This document shows, one piece after another, positions 32,660 through 42,328 of a DNA stretch of 64,000 nt. A program made the translations under genes and the position numbers. The notes beneath the pieces are model-generated. The model searched no databases and was not told the origin of the DNA. It saw only the letters and a list, made by a program, of their open reading frames with translations. Positions within the stretch are counted from its first letter, which is position 1, and the number at the start of each line of letters is the position of its first letter. The stretch comes from Actinomycetota bacterium (GTDB lineage: Bacteria > Actinomycetota > Thermoleophilia > Solirubrobacterales > JACPNS01): assembly GCA_016213645.1 (NCBI GenBank), contig JACQZY010000013.1, positions 62,001 to 126,000 of the forward strand, given 5' to 3'.

Positions 32660-33916
32660 ATGGCCGAGACGATCGTCATGAAGTTCGGCGGCACCTCTGT
32701 GGCCGACGGCGAACGCATCAAGAACGCCGCGCGGCGAATCGTCGCCGCGCACGAGAAGGGCGCACGCGTAGTGGCCGTGCTGAGCGCGCAGGGCAAGACC
32801 ACCGACCAGTTGGTGACCGCCGCCCAAGAGATCAGCGAACGCCCGGACCCGCGAGAGATGGACATGCTGCTCTCTACCGGCGAGCGCATCAGCTGCGCGC
32901 TGGCGGCGATGGCGATCCACGACATGGGCCAGCAGGCGATCAGCCTGACCGGCTCGCAGGCCGGCATCCTGACTGACGAATCGCACACCAAGGCGCGCAT
33001 CGTGGATGTGCGCGCCGACCGCATCGAGGAGGCACTCGCCGACGGCAAGATCGTGCTGGTCGCGGGATTCCAAGGAGTTTCCACGTCGAGGGACGTGACC
33101 ACGCTGGGCCGCGGCGGCAGCGACACCACGGCGGTGGCGGTGGCGGCGGCGCTGAAAGCCGACGTCTGCGAGATCTACACCGATGTAGACGGCGTCTTCA
33201 ACGCCGACCCACGCATCGTGCCGAACGCGAAGATGCTGCCGATGGTCTCCTTCGAGGAAATGCTGGAGATGTCGGCATCGGGCGCCGGCGTGCTACAGCT
33301 GCGTTCGATCGAGTACGCGCGCAACCACGGCGTACCGATTCATTGCCGTTCCAGTTTTCACGACGGCACCGGTACGCTTGTGGTCAGCGAGGATCAGACA
33401 ATGGAACAGCCGCTAGTGACAGCCGTGACCCACTCCACCGACGAAGCGCGCGTGACCGTGCGCGGCGTGCCGGACCGTCCCGGCGTGGCCGGAGAGATCT
33501 TCACCAAGCTTGCCGAGTCCAACATCAACGTGGACATGATCCTGCAGAACGAGCCAGAAGGCGGCGAGCATCCGGCGGAAATGTCTTTCACGGTGCCGCG
33601 CGACGACCTCGCCCAGGCGCTCGACGCACTACGTCAGATAGACGACTTCGACGCCGTCGAGAGCAATCTGGAGATCGGCAAGGTCAGCGTGATCGGCGCG
33701 GGCATGCGTTCGCATCCAGGCGTCGCGGCGAAGGTTTTCACCGTGCTCGGTGAGCAGGGGATAAACCTGGAGATGATCTCCACTTCACCGATCAAGATTT
33801 CCTGTGTGATCGCCGCCGACCGCGTACCCGACGCGGTCAAGGCGCTCCACGACGCCTTCGACCTCGGCATCGCCGTCGAGGACGCGACCGGCGACTTCCG
33901 CCCGGTAGCACCATGA
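32660..33916 (+). CDS. lysC: Aspartate kinase (with internal beta-subunit start)
   Basis: The protein has 418 residues. It phosphorylates aspartate, the first step to lysine, threonine, methionine and diaminopimelate. The kinase domain starts MKFGGTSVAD, and STGERISCALAAMA and GRGGSDTTAVA with the TDVDGVFNADPR segment follow. Two ACT domains occupy about 265-418. An in-frame ATG at 33401 (MEQPLVTAVTH), preceded by GAGGATCAG, matches the place where the beta regulatory subunit starts in Corynebacterium-type lysC, giving a 171-residue product. asd follows after 28 bases, the usual lysC-asd pair. Feedback inhibition through the ACT domains is expected from the family. Confidence 0.94.
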   Translation: MAETIVMKFGGTSVADGERIKNAARRIVAAHEKGARVVAVLSAQGKTTDQLVTAAQEISERPDPREMDMLLSTGERISCALAAMAIHDMGQQAISLTGSQAGILTDESHTKARIVDVRADRIEEALADGKIVLVAGFQGVSTSRDVTTLGRGGSDTTAVAVAAALKADVCEIYTDVDGVFNADPRIVPNAKMLPMVSFEEMLEMSASGAGVLQLRSIEYARNHGVPIHCRSSFHDGTGTLVVSEDQTMEQPLVTAVTHSTDEARVTVRGVPDRPGVAGEIFTKLAESNINVDMILQNEPEGGEHPAEMSFTVPRDDLAQALDALRQIDDFDAVESNLEIGKVSVIGAGMRSHPGVAAKVFTVLGEQGINLEMISTSPIKISCVIAADRVPDAVKALHDAFDLGIAVEDATGDFRPVAP

Positions 33917-33944
33917 CGCCGCGCCCAACAGGCAGGGCCGCCCA

Positions 33945-34988
33945 ATGAGCGAGGGGCGCTACCGCGTTGCGGTCGTAGGCGCGACCGGTGTCGTGGGCAC
34001 GCAGATGCTGCGCACGCTCGTGGATCGCGGCTTTCCCGCCTCCGAAGTGGTGGCATTGGCCTCTGCGCGCTCGGCCGGCAAGTCCGTGCCCTACGCCGGC
34101 GGTGAGTTGACCGTGGTGGAGCTCGCCGACGGTTCAATCGAGGGATTTGACATCGCCATTTTCAGCGCCGGCGCCACCGTCTCGCGTGAGTGGGCGCCCA
34201 AGTTCGCCGCGGCAGGCGCGATTGTCGTGGACAACTCTTCGCATTGGCGCATGCACGACGAGATTCCGCTTGTCGTTCCCGAGGTCAACGCCGTGGCGCT
34301 GGACGCCGTGGCCGAACCCGGCCACGCCCGCATCATCGCCAACCCAAACTGCTCCACCGCGCAGATGCTCGTGCCTTTGAAGCCACTGCACGACGCCGCC
34401 GGCCTCAAGCGCCTGGTGGTCACGACGATGCAATCCGTCAGTGGCACCGGCAAGGCCGCGATCGACGAACTGCGCGCCGAGGCCGCGGCGATCACCGGCG
34501 GTCAGGACCCGCCGCCGCCGACCAGCTACCCGCACCAGATCGCGTTCAACGTGCTGCCGCAGGCCGGATCCTTCAAGGATGGCGACCTCTACACCGACGA
34601 AGAGCGCAAGCTGATCAACGAGACGCGCAAGATATTTTCGCTGCCCGGCCTGGCGGTTTCGCCCACTTGCACGCGTGTGCCCGTCTACGTCGGCCACAGC
34701 GAGTCGGTCAACCTTCAGACCGAGCGACCGCTCGGCGCCGACCAAGCCCGCGCGCTGCTCGAAGCCCAGCCCGGCGTGCGCGTGGTCGACGATCCGGCCG
34801 CCGCCCGCTACCCGATGGCGATCGACGCCGAGGGCGAAGACGACGTACTTGTAGGTCGCATCCGCGAAGACGACTCCGCCGAAAACTGCCTAAACCTCTT
34901 CATCGTCGGCGACAACCTGCTCAAGGGCGCCGCGCTGAACGCCGTGCAGATCGCAGAGACACTGGTCGCACGCGGCCTGGTCGACTGA
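33945..34988 (+). CDS. asd: Aspartate-semialdehyde dehydrogenase
   Basis: The protein has 347 residues. It reduces aspartyl-phosphate to aspartate semialdehyde with NADPH. Features are the N-terminal VAVVGATGVVGTQML nucleotide-binding loop, the catalytic cysteine in ANPNCSTAQM (about 132), SVSGTGKAAIDEL, and the substrate-binding CTRVPVYVGHSE (about 242) with the active-site His. It lies 28 bases after lysC and is probably co-transcribed. A weakly T-rich stretch follows, but no strong terminator hairpin was found in the 160 bases before the convergent gene. Confidence 0.95.
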   Translation: MSEGRYRVAVVGATGVVGTQMLRTLVDRGFPASEVVALASARSAGKSVPYAGGELTVVELADGSIEGFDIAIFSAGATVSREWAPKFAAAGAIVVDNSSHWRMHDEIPLVVPEVNAVALDAVAEPGHARIIANPNCSTAQMLVPLKPLHDAAGLKRLVVTTMQSVSGTGKAAIDELRAEAAAITGGQDPPPPTSYPHQIAFNVLPQAGSFKDGDLYTDEERKLINETRKIFSLPGLAVSPTCTRVPVYVGHSESVNLQTERPLGADQARALLEAQPGVRVVDDPAAARYPMAIDAEGEDDVLVGRIREDDSAENCLNLFIVGDNLLKGAALNAVQIAETLVARGLVD

Positions 34989-35150
34989 CTGAGCGACGAG
35001 CTTCCGTAATCGTCTCATTTTGGTCAACGAGGTAACGAGAAAGAAGCGGAATCGCGTGTATGCCTGCAACAATTGCTCGGCGATTCTCGACGAGGACTCT
35101 GAACCGCCGGAACCGTAAATCGGTGCGTTCGTGATGCGACCGGCCGACGG

Positions 35151-36407
35151 TCAGCGACACACTTCCGGCACGTGATACTCGGCACGACACGAGGTACGAG
35201 CGCGCCATTTGACCGTGAAAGCGGCTTCAAACCTTTTTAGCCTCTGATCTCCGCCTTCGGACTGAAGCATCTGCTTGATGCGCGGCGAAGCCTGCGCCAG
35301 CGCCAGTGGTTTCCCCTGGGTGATTTTGGTCACGGCGAAGACGTAGAACCCGAACTGCGTCTTGATCGGTCCCACGATTTCTCCACGCGTTGCTTTGAAT
35401 ACCGCCTTATCGAGCTTTGGTTCGAACTGGCCCTTCACCACGCCCAAAAACCTACCGTTGTCTGCCTTCGATGCAGGGTCTTCCGAATACCGCTTGGCAA
35501 CCGCAGACCAGGAATCGCCGGATTCCAGCGCGGCGAAAGCGGCCACGGCGGGATCTCGGCGCGTGGTAAAAACAATCCTCAAGTCGCGCGTGGTTTCGGA
35601 CAGATATTTCGATCGATGCAAGCGATGTTCATCAGCGATTTCCTGATCGGTGACGTTGCGATCGTTCTTCACCGCCGATCGGACTTTTTCGTAAAGCAAC
35701 TGACGTTTAATGCGGCTAAGCATTTCGGCCTCGGTCTGACCGGTTCTTTCGAGCATGCGTTCGAAATCAGGTTGGTTGGGGAGCGGCGTGCTCTTGATCG
35801 ACGAGTAACGCTCGCGCACCTCGCTGTCGCTGGCGGTGATGCCGCGTTCGCCTGCCTCGAGCTCTGACCACAACTCCCGAACCAGCTGGCTCATGATGCG
35901 ATCACGGCTCGATTCGAAATCGTCGCGACAGTTTTCTGTTGACAACATTCCTGTTGCTCCGTTCGGATATACGACCTTCGTTTTCGTGCATTCCGTGAAG
36001 TCCGGCGGATGAAGATCAATTGGCTTGATGTCCGAGTTCTCTCCCGGAAGTTGTGGTTGCGACGCCCGTATCATTGCGTCGAATTCCTTGACCGAAACCG
36101 ACCCGCCCGGAACGGTGGCAACATCGCCCCTACCGATTAGATCTCTTGCTCGCGCGCCAAGGCCAGAATCTTCGCGCAGCAGCAGAACCCCGGCTGTCAC
36201 AAGCGACAAAAGCAGTAGCGTTGCGATCACCACGCCGATGCGACGCCGGTCTCTGATCCTCGTGAGCGCACGATCCGGAGGATGAAACACCGGCGGTGCA
36301 TCGCGCTGGTTGTGCGGCACCGGAACGCCGCAACTGCCGCAGTGTGTGCCACGACCGGATAACGGCTGTCCGCAGTTTGAGCAGCGCCAAACTTGCTTGC
36401 CGTTCAA
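35151..36407 (-). CDS. Zinc-ribbon membrane-anchored foldase (SurA/PrsA-type peptidyl-prolyl isomerase)
   Basis: The protein has 418 residues. The cytoplasmic N-terminus has a zinc ribbon (CSNCGQPLSGRGTHCGSC), followed by a transmembrane segment at about 59-77. A SurA_N-like helical region follows outside the membrane (ITASDSEVRERYSSI), and then a parvulin-like domain (DLRIVFTTRRDPAVAAF, WSAVAKRYSEDPASKADNGRFLGVVKGQ, GPIKTQFGFYVFAV; about 270-380). Parvulins isomerise proline bonds in exported proteins. The zinc-ribbon addition is not typical of PrsA. The protein ends with three Cys, of which two lie in the last 20 residues. Confidence 0.75.
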   Translation of the reverse strand: MNGKQVWRCSNCGQPLSGRGTHCGSCGVPVPHNQRDAPPVFHPPDRALTRIRDRRRIGVVIATLLLLSLVTAGVLLLREDSGLGARARDLIGRGDVATVPGGSVSVKEFDAMIRASQPQLPGENSDIKPIDLHPPDFTECTKTKVVYPNGATGMLSTENCRDDFESSRDRIMSQLVRELWSELEAGERGITASDSEVRERYSSIKSTPLPNQPDFERMLERTGQTEAEMLSRIKRQLLYEKVRSAVKNDRNVTDQEIADEHRLHRSKYLSETTRDLRIVFTTRRDPAVAAFAALESGDSWSAVAKRYSEDPASKADNGRFLGVVKGQFEPKLDKAVFKATRGEIVGPIKTQFGFYVFAVTKITQGKPLALAQASPRIKQMLQSEGGDQRLKRFEAAFTVKWRARTSCRAEYHVPEVCR

Positions 36408-36523
36408 CTGGCGTCAGTCGCTTCTGGAGTCAATGCCTGCACACGTAATTCTTCTCGTTCGTTTTCCGCACACCTCTTCTCCGCCATCCCCTCAGCACCG
36501 ACCAGTCAGCTCGTAACCGCGCC

Positions 36524-37261
36524 TCACCCCTTGAACGCCATCCAGTGCTTGCGCCGCGACTCTGAAAGCCGCTCGATCGCGTAGCGCAAGGCGGTGCGTG
36601 GCATCGTCGCGGCGTGGTGGGTTAGAAAGCGGTCCAACCCGGCCGCGTCCCGCTTGCCCGCTTCGCGAAGCATCCAGCCGACGGCTTTGTGCATGAGGTC
36701 GTGATCGTCACCGACCAGCATCTCGGCCAGTTCGAAAGCCACGTCACAGCGATCGGCTCGGATGAACGCGGCGGTGCTGACCATCGCGATGCGCCGTTCC
36801 CAAAGAAGGTTCGACTGCGCAAGTCGCCGCAATGGAGCCAGATCGTCGGTATGCAACAGGTACTCGCCCACCACGTCGCGGCACGTCACATCGACCAGAT
36901 CCCAGTTGTTGATCCGACGCGTGTGCGCGAGATAAAACTCATACCGCTCCCGGGCTGCGCCCAGATCGCCACGCTTGAACGCCCGCTTGGATTGTTCGGC
37001 GAGCACCACGAGCGCAGCCATACGATGTTCGTGCACGGGGCCGGCGAGCACGAATTCGATCTCTTCAAGCGGCAACTCTCGAAACTCCCGACAGACCGCT
37101 CGTATCTGCGGCATCCGCAAACCGATGAATACGTCGCCTTCGCCGTACTCGCCGGGTCCGGTCTTGAAGAATCCTTGCAGTCGCCGCGCGTGACCGGCGT
37201 CGGCCAGCGCGTCGAGCCGCGTGATCAGTTCGCGCCCGTCGGCGTCAGTCGCTTGCGACAT
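36524..37261 (-). CDS. AlkD-like DNA alkylation repair protein
   Basis: The protein has 245 residues, a usual length for the family. It is all-helical with HEAT-like repeats: GEGDVFIGLRMPQIRAV, YEFYLAHTRRINNWDLVD (the N-W-D region contributes to the AlkD active centre), LLWERRIAMVSTAAFIR and HKAVGWMLREAGKRD. Such proteins excise alkylated purines, or only bind DNA. The start overlaps the previous small gene (ends 37245) by 17 bases. The W-D-x-V-D motif and the Trp/Glu/Arg series are present, so catalytic competence is likely, but substrate choice is unknown. Confidence 0.88.
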   Translation of the reverse strand: MSQATDADGRELITRLDALADAGHARRLQGFFKTGPGEYGEGDVFIGLRMPQIRAVCREFRELPLEEIEFVLAGPVHEHRMAALVVLAEQSKRAFKRGDLGAARERYEFYLAHTRRINNWDLVDVTCRDVVGEYLLHTDDLAPLRRLAQSNLLWERRIAMVSTAAFIRADRCDVAFELAEMLVGDDHDLMHKAVGWMLREAGKRDAAGLDRFLTHHAATMPRTALRYAIERLSESRRKHWMAFKG

Positions 37262-37565
37262 CGGCCGCGCGCTTTAGCCGCCGCCGCGCGGCGTCCAGGC
37301 GAGCGGAGATGTCTTCCTTCGGCGGACCGGCCGGCACCGCGCTGAGTTCATCGCCATCGATGCGCTCGGCCGAGATCGGCGAGGCCATCGAGCGACGAGC
37401 TTGAAACGTGCGCCCTTCAGAATCCGGTTGTTCGCCCGGAATCTGTAGAGCGTCGTGTTCGGCCGTCACTTCCGGGTCGTGCTCGATGCGCTCTGCGTCG
37501 ATCGACGCGAAGTCGAAGCTTGGATGCACAGGACCCGGCTCCGAACAGCGGTGGGTGCCTGCCAT
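37245..37565 (-). CDS. Small conserved-type protein of unknown function
   Basis: The protein has 106 residues. AGGAGAA lies seven bases before the ATG at 37565. The sequence is acidic and polar, with repeated Asp/Glu/Arg pairs, no membrane segment and one cysteine (CSEPG). The C-terminal part (SARLDAARRRLKRAADVA) is likely helical. Its 3' end overlaps the AlkD-like gene by 17 bases, so the two are coupled, though a role in repair is only suggested by position. No family is recognised. Confidence 0.6.
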   Translation of the reverse strand: MAGTHRCSEPGPVHPSFDFASIDAERIEHDPEVTAEHDALQIPGEQPDSEGRTFQARRSMASPISAERIDGDELSAVPAGPPKEDISARLDAARRRLKRAADVASD

Positions 37566-37688
37566 GGCTTCTCCTATATGGGATCCTCTTGACCCATTCA
37601 TACCTTCATTCAACCGCGCGCGGCGGCGGAAGTTTCTGAATCGAAATTGGTGGCGGCGCATGCCTCCACACCCGCACCCGTAGAAAGC

Positions 37689-37715
37689 GAGAAGGCGGCC
37701 ATTGGCCGCCTTCTC
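37689..37715 (-). terminator. Terminator hairpin of the sdhABE operon
   Basis: GAGAAGGCGGCC (37689-37700) pairs perfectly with GGCCGCCTTCTC (37704-37715) across a 3-base loop. On the minus strand it follows the sdhE stop (37766) and is succeeded by GCTTTCTACG, mildly T-rich. It separates the sdh operon from the small gene below. Confidence 0.65.
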
Positions 37716-37765
37716 CCATCCCCAGCATCCTCCCCCATAGTGGTGCTGAGAGCATTTTGGGCTTG

Positions 37766-38662
37766 TTACGCCGCCACCGCCATAGCCGCGACCTTCGCGG
37801 CCACCGCCTTCGTGGAGACAACGTGTTTGCCCATCCCCAGCTCTTTCGGCTCGAGCCCGAGGGCGAGTCCGATGAGCTGAGGAAAGTGTAGAACGGGAAT
37901 ACCCAACTCCCGGTTGACGAACTTCTTCGCCTCCGGTTGCTGAAGATCGAGATTGAGGTGACACAGCGGGCAGGGCGTGACCAGCGCGTCCGCGCCGGCG
38001 TCGATCGCGTCGCCCAGATGGCGCCCGGCCTGCGTCAGCGAGGTCTCCTTGTTCATCGTGATGACCGGGAAGCCGCAGCACTTGTGGCTGCCGGTGTAGG
38101 CCACCGACTCGGCGCCGATCACGTCGATCACCTGCTCCAGGTACTGGTCGCGCTCCGGGTGCTCGCGGTAGGCAAGGCGCTCGGTCGGGCGGATGATGTA
38201 ACAACCGTAGAACGGCGCGATCCGCAGCCCGTCGAGCGGACGCTTGACCAGCGAGGCAAGTTTCTCAAGGCCGATGTCCTCGACCAGCAGCCAGAGGAAG
38301 TTCTTGTTCGTGATGCCCTTCTCGTAGGACAGTTTTTCCGGCGCGAGATTCTCGTTGATCAGGTCGCGGTACTCGGTGGACGCGTCCAGGCGCTCCTGGC
38401 ACTCGCTCTGCGCGCCCTGGCAGGTGGAGCAGATGTTCATCATCATCGCGCCGCCACTCTGCTGGGCCAGTGCGAAAGTACGCGCGTTGAGCGTGTCGGC
38501 GAGCTCTTGGTTGTGCTCGGCGATCACGCCGGCGCCGCAGCAGTTGGCGCGGTCGAGCTCCAGTAGCTCGATGCCGACCTTCGGCGCGATCTTCTCCATC
38601 GAGCCGTGCAGTTCGGGCGTGAAACCGCGCGATACGCAGCCTGGCCAGTAGGCGACCTTCAT
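37766..38662 (-). CDS. sdhE: SdhE-type anchor subunit of succinate dehydrogenase (HdrB-like, CCG domains)
   Basis: The protein has 298 residues. There are two cysteine-rich CCG domains: [15 protein letters not shown] and CSTCQG in the first, and [14 protein letters not shown] and CPLCHLNL in the second, as in heterodisulphide reductase subunit B. In archaea and some bacteria this protein replaces the haem-carrying membrane anchors SdhC/D and passes electrons to a quinone or another acceptor; no membrane helices are evident here. It overlaps sdhB (ATGA), so SdhA-SdhB-SdhE form one operon. No sdhC or sdhD gene is present nearby. The electron acceptor is not known. Confidence 0.85.
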   Translation of the reverse strand: MKVAYWPGCVSRGFTPELHGSMEKIAPKVGIELLELDRANCCGAGVIAEHNQELADTLNARTFALAQQSGGAMMMNICSTCQGAQSECQERLDASTEYRDLINENLAPEKLSYEKGITNKNFLWLLVEDIGLEKLASLVKRPLDGLRIAPFYGCYIIRPTERLAYREHPERDQYLEQVIDVIGAESVAYTGSHKCCGFPVITMNKETSLTQAGRHLGDAIDAGADALVTPCPLCHLNLDLQQPEAKKFVNRELGIPVLHFPQLIGLALGLEPKELGMGKHVVSTKAVAAKVAAMAVAA

Positions 38663-39777
38663 CAGCTTTCTCCTCCGTCGGCGGCGGTCGCGGCAGCCTC
38701 GGCCGGCGCGGATTCGGCGGCCAGCGCGTCGGCGTCTTCGCCGACGATGTAGAGGTTCAACTCAATGCGGTCATCGCGGCCGTGAATCTTCTTGTAGATG
38801 TCCTTGATCTTCTTCTGGTCGGGAAGCTTGTGGTGGTGGATCACCTTCAGCGGCGGCACCTTGCCGGAGAGAACGCCGCGCACGGCGGTCGGAGCGGAAG
38901 CGATCAGCTGTTTTTGCGCCTCGGGGTTCAGCTTGCCGAAGATGCCCTCGCCGTACGAGTCCGGCAGCAGCTTGGCCTCGTGCAGCGTGCCCCACTTCTC
39001 GATGATGCTGACAAACGCCTTCTCGTGGCGATAGCCGTTGTTGGCGTCCTTGATTTTGAAGTCTCCGGTCGCGCGACGGCGCAGGCGCATGATCTGGTTC
39101 ATCGGCGACACGCCCTTCGGGCAGACCTCCACGCACTTGAAGCAATGCGTGCAGTCGTACAGACCGTGCGGGTCCTCCGCGAGATCGCGCAGGCGCGTCT
39201 CGGTGGCGGCGTCGCGCGGGTCGCCGACGAAGCGGTAGGCCTTGGCGTGAGCGGCCGGACCGACAAACTCCGGATCGACCTCCATCGAAAGACAGTCGCT
39301 GACGCAAACGCCGCAGTGAATGCAGGCCATAGTCTGCGTGACGTCCACCATCGCCTCGTGCGGCACCACGTACTCGCGCTCGGGCGGCTCACCCGCCGGA
39401 ATCAGCCATGGCACGACGCGCTGCACTTTTTTCCAGTGTACGGCGTCCATGTCCACGATCAGGTCCTTGATCACCGGCATGTTGCCCATCGGCTCGATGT
39501 CGATCGTGGCGCCGTCTTTGGCCGTGGCGACGGCGTCACGAAGCAGCGTGTTGCAGGCGAGCGCCGGGTTGCCGTTGATGCGCACACCGCAAGATCCGCA
39601 GATCGCGGCCTGGCATGAACAGCGAATACCGATCGAGCCATCCTCGGTGTTTCGCGCGTGCAGAATCGCGTCGAGCACCGGGCGGTGCCCCTCCATCTCG
39701 ACCTCGAACTTCTCCCAGTGGGCGGGCTCGCCCGATTCGGGAGAGAAGCGGCGGATGTTGAGGACGTAGTTCGGCAT
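38662..39777 (-). CDS. sdhB: Succinate dehydrogenase iron-sulphur subunit
   Basis: The protein has 371 residues, longer than the usual 230-260. The N-terminal plant-type ferredoxin domain carries the [2Fe-2S] cysteines ([12 protein letters not shown] and ACNT, about 54-77). The C-terminal ferredoxin domain carries [12 protein letters not shown] (about 150) and [14 protein letters not shown] (about 208) for [4Fe-4S] and [3Fe-4S]-type clusters. The extra C-terminal portion (about 245-371), ending in Ala/Glu-rich sequence, may serve binding to SdhE. It is preceded by sdhA with a 35-base gap and overlaps sdhE downstream. Confidence 0.93.
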   Translation of the reverse strand: MPNYVLNIRRFSPESGEPAHWEKFEVEMEGHRPVLDAILHARNTEDGSIGIRCSCQAAICGSCGVRINGNPALACNTLLRDAVATAKDGATIDIEPMGNMPVIKDLIVDMDAVHWKKVQRVVPWLIPAGEPPEREYVVPHEAMVDVTQTMACIHCGVCVSDCLSMEVDPEFVGPAAHAKAYRFVGDPRDAATETRLRDLAEDPHGLYDCTHCFKCVEVCPKGVSPMNQIMRLRRRATGDFKIKDANNGYRHEKAFVSIIEKWGTLHEAKLLPDSYGEGIFGKLNPEAQKQLIASAPTAVRGVLSGKVPPLKVIHHHKLPDQKKIKDIYKKIHGRDDRIELNLYIVGEDADALAAESAPAEAAATAADGGES

Positions 39778-39812
39778 GGGACGTTAAAGATGAAACTAAC
39801 CGGCGAGGCGGC

Positions 39813-41501
39813 CTAGTAGGTGCGCTCCTGCGGCTGCCACTGGGTAATCGTGACCGGGCTGTACTCGATCGTGGGCGTGCCGTCTTTGAGCTTGATGTCG
39901 ATGTGCTTGAGCCACTCCTCGTCGTTGCGCTCCGGGTAATCGGTGCGGAACTGCGCGCCACGGCTCTCTTTGCGCTCGATCGCGCCCATCACGATCGTCT
40001 CGGCGATGTCGAGCATGTAGCCCAACTCGATCGCCCCGAGCACGTCCTGGTTGAAGATTGTGCCGCGATCGTCGATGTAGGCGGTCTTCGCTTCTTCCTG
40101 AAGTCGCTTGACCACTTCGAGCGCGGAGTTAAGGCCTTCCTCGTCGCGGTAAACGGCGACCTTGTCGTTCATCGTCTCGCCGAGCTCGGCCTTGATCTCG
40201 CTGACGCGACGGCCGTCGCTCGCGGAGCGGGCCATGATCGCGTTGATCTCGTCGCGCACGTCATCGACCTGTTTGGCCGAGATCTTCGGCATGTTCATCG
40301 ACTTCGCCACACCGGCGGCGTGGTGACCGGAGCGCTTTCCAAAGATCAGCGTGTCCAGCAGCGAGTTCGCGCCCAGACGGTTGCCGCCGTGAACCGAAAC
40401 GCAGGCCACTTCGCCGGCGGCGTAAAGGCCGGGGATGTCAGTGAGACCATCAACGTCGGTCTTGATGCCACCCATGATGTAGTGCTGACCGGGGCGGATC
40501 GGAATCGGGTCCTTGGTGATGTCGATGCCCGCAAAGTCGCGGCCGACCATCACGATCTCGCGCAGTGCCTCGTGAATGCGCTTCTTCGGCACGACGGTGA
40601 CGTCAAGGTGAACAGAGCCGTCGGGGAAGCCGCGGCCTTCGTTGATCTCAGTCTGCTCGGCGCGCGAAACCACGTCGCGCGAGGCGAGCTCAAGCTTGTT
40701 TGGCGCGTACTTCTCCATGAAGCGCTCGCCGGCGGCGTTATAGAGGTGAGCGCCTTCGCCGCGTGCGCCCTCTGTGATCAGCAGACCGTTGCCCAGAAGC
40801 GTGGTGGGGTGATACTGGATCATCTCCATGTCCATCAAGGCGGCGCCGGCGCGGTAGGCCATCGCCTGACCGTCGGCCGTGCAGACCAGCGCGTTGGTGG
40901 TGGGCTTGTAGATCTGGCCCGAGCCGCCGGTGGCGAGAATCACGGTCTTCGCGCGGAACAGCTCGATCACGCCGTCGCGAATGTTGCGCATGACGGCGCC
41001 GTTGCAGCGGCCGTTCTCGTCGATCGCCAGCGCGACCGTGAACCACTCCTCGTAACGGTCGATCTTGTCGTCGTACTTGAGCATCTGCTCGTAAAGCACG
41101 TGCAGGATCGCCTGTCCGGTGATGTCGGCCACGTAGTAGGTGCGCGCGGCGGAGGCGCCGCCGAATGCGCGTGTGCCCAGCAGACCCTCTTCGTTGCGGT
41201 GGAAGGTCACGCCGAGGTGCTCGAGGTGAAGGATCTCCTCCGGCGCCTCGCTGCACATCACCGCAATCGCGTCCTGGTCGCCCAGGTAGTCGGAACCCTT
41301 GACCGTGTCGTACGCGTGCGATTCCCAGGAGTCGTCGGGGTTGAGCGCGGCGTTGATACCGCCCTGCGCCGCGTTGCTGTGCGAGCGAACCGGGTGGATC
41401 TTGCTGATTATGCCGACGGTCACGCCTTGTTCGGCAGCCGCTAGTGCGGCGCGCTGACCGGCTAATCCGGCCCCAATTACAAGTACGTCGTGCTCTGGCA
41501 A
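39813..41501 (-). CDS. sdhA: Succinate dehydrogenase flavoprotein subunit
   Basis: The protein has 562 residues. TTG is the start at 41501. Features: FAD-binding [15 protein letters not shown], the flavinylation histidine in [15 protein letters not shown] (about 44), substrate-binding HPTTLLGNG, the catalytic arginine region in [10 protein letters not shown]-type capping domain, and [18 protein letters not shown]. It oxidises succinate to fumarate, TCA cycle, cytoplasmic face of the membrane. It is the first gene of the sdhABE operon; the 125 bases up to the divergent ABM-like gene must contain its promoter, though I cannot assign boxes. Confidence 0.95.
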   Translation of the reverse strand: MPEHDVLVIGAGLAGQRAALAAAEQGVTVGIISKIHPVRSHSNAAQGGINAALNPDDSWESHAYDTVKGSDYLGDQDAIAVMCSEAPEEILHLEHLGVTFHRNEEGLLGTRAFGGASAARTYYVADITGQAILHVLYEQMLKYDDKIDRYEEWFTVALAIDENGRCNGAVMRNIRDGVIELFRAKTVILATGGSGQIYKPTTNALVCTADGQAMAYRAGAALMDMEMIQYHPTTLLGNGLLITEGARGEGAHLYNAAGERFMEKYAPNKLELASRDVVSRAEQTEINEGRGFPDGSVHLDVTVVPKKRIHEALREIVMVGRDFAGIDITKDPIPIRPGQHYIMGGIKTDVDGLTDIPGLYAAGEVACVSVHGGNRLGANSLLDTLIFGKRSGHHAAGVAKSMNMPKISAKQVDDVRDEINAIMARSASDGRRVSEIKAELGETMNDKVAVYRDEEGLNSALEVVKRLQEEAKTAYIDDRGTIFNQDVLGAIELGYMLDIAETIVMGAIERKESRGAQFRTDYPERNDEEWLKHIDIKLKDGTPTIEYSPVTITQWQPQERTY

Positions 41502-41626
41502 GGCGGCGGCAGTCTATACAAACCGCGGACCGATCTTCTGAAATGACGGACCGGTCAGCGGTTTCGGCGTTGCAACATCCGCTGATCTGCCTTAAAGTGG
41601 TTGCCAGGCTCTACCGATTAATCATC

Positions 41627-42328
41627 ATGCGGACAAACCTTGCAACCACCGGCGTTCCCGAAACGGCGGCGCCGTTAACGCTGAACGAACCCGCCGGTTT
41701 CTGTTCTCACTTCGAACTCGCCGGTGTCGGCTGGGACTTTTACGACGGCATGATGACGCGCTTTGGCTTTCCCCAAACCTGCCCCGAGGGCATGGTCTGC
41801 CAGTTCGCGGGCCCGGTCGAGCACGGATGGTTCATGACGAACGTCTGGCTCACTCGCGAGCATTCTGAGACGTACTTTCGCGACACGGCGATGCCATTGA
41901 TCCAACAGCACATGATCGAGTCCGGTGACCATCCCGACATCGAACCCGAATCGCTGGCCATCGAGGCGCTGCTGCTCTCGCCGGACGCGTTGTTTTTTGC
42001 CGACATCGGCACGGATGCCGGCGGCGTGGCGATCGGCAAGTTCGGCGGCGCGCCGGTGCTGCTGGAAAGCAACGCCACGACGATCGAGCGCGACGCCTAC
42101 GTGGCCGAGTTCGACCGGCTCGGGCTGCCAGAAATCGTGCCCGACGGACTGATCGCCCATCTGCACGGGTTCACCGCCGCCGGAGATTGGCTTGCGCAAG
42201 ACGTTTGGCGGTCCTCACTCGACGCCGCGGCGACGGCGCCCGCGATCACGCAAACAGCCCGCCGCGTCAATTTGCGCCGTATCGCCGTCAACCCTCGGTC
42301 GATTCCAAAATCCCCAGCGGCTCGGTAG
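41627..42328 (+). CDS. Two-domain ABM-like protein, paralogue 1 of 4
   Basis: The protein has 233 residues. Two repeats of about 100 residues each follow the pattern 'aromatic-rich helix, GFP/GLP, ...PEG or PDG, H.AG or H.HG, ...W, D.W': first VGWDFYDGMMTRFGFPQ with CPEGMVCQFAGPVEHGW, second YVAEFDRLGLPEIVPDGLIAHLHG. This is the dimeric alpha/beta-barrel (antibiotic biosynthesis monooxygenase-like) fold, here duplicated in one chain. No cofactor motif is seen and no specific reaction can be claimed. It is divergent from sdhA and starts a run of four paralogues on the same strand. Confidence 0.6.
   Translation: MRTNLATTGVPETAAPLTLNEPAGFCSHFELAGVGWDFYDGMMTRFGFPQTCPEGMVCQFAGPVEHGWFMTNVWLTREHSETYFRDTAMPLIQQHMIESGDHPDIEPESLAIEALLLSPDALFFADIGTDAGGVAIGKFGGAPVLLESNATTIERDAYVAEFDRLGLPEIVPDGLIAHLHGFTAAGDWLAQDVWRSSLDAAATAPAITQTARRVNLRRIAVNPRSIPKSPAAR

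Noticed and set aside
39903-41444. 513-residue frame antisense to sdhA
   Set aside because: The opposite strand encodes a textbook SdhA. The antisense product has a composition with many Val/Asp/Leu/His repeats and no motif.
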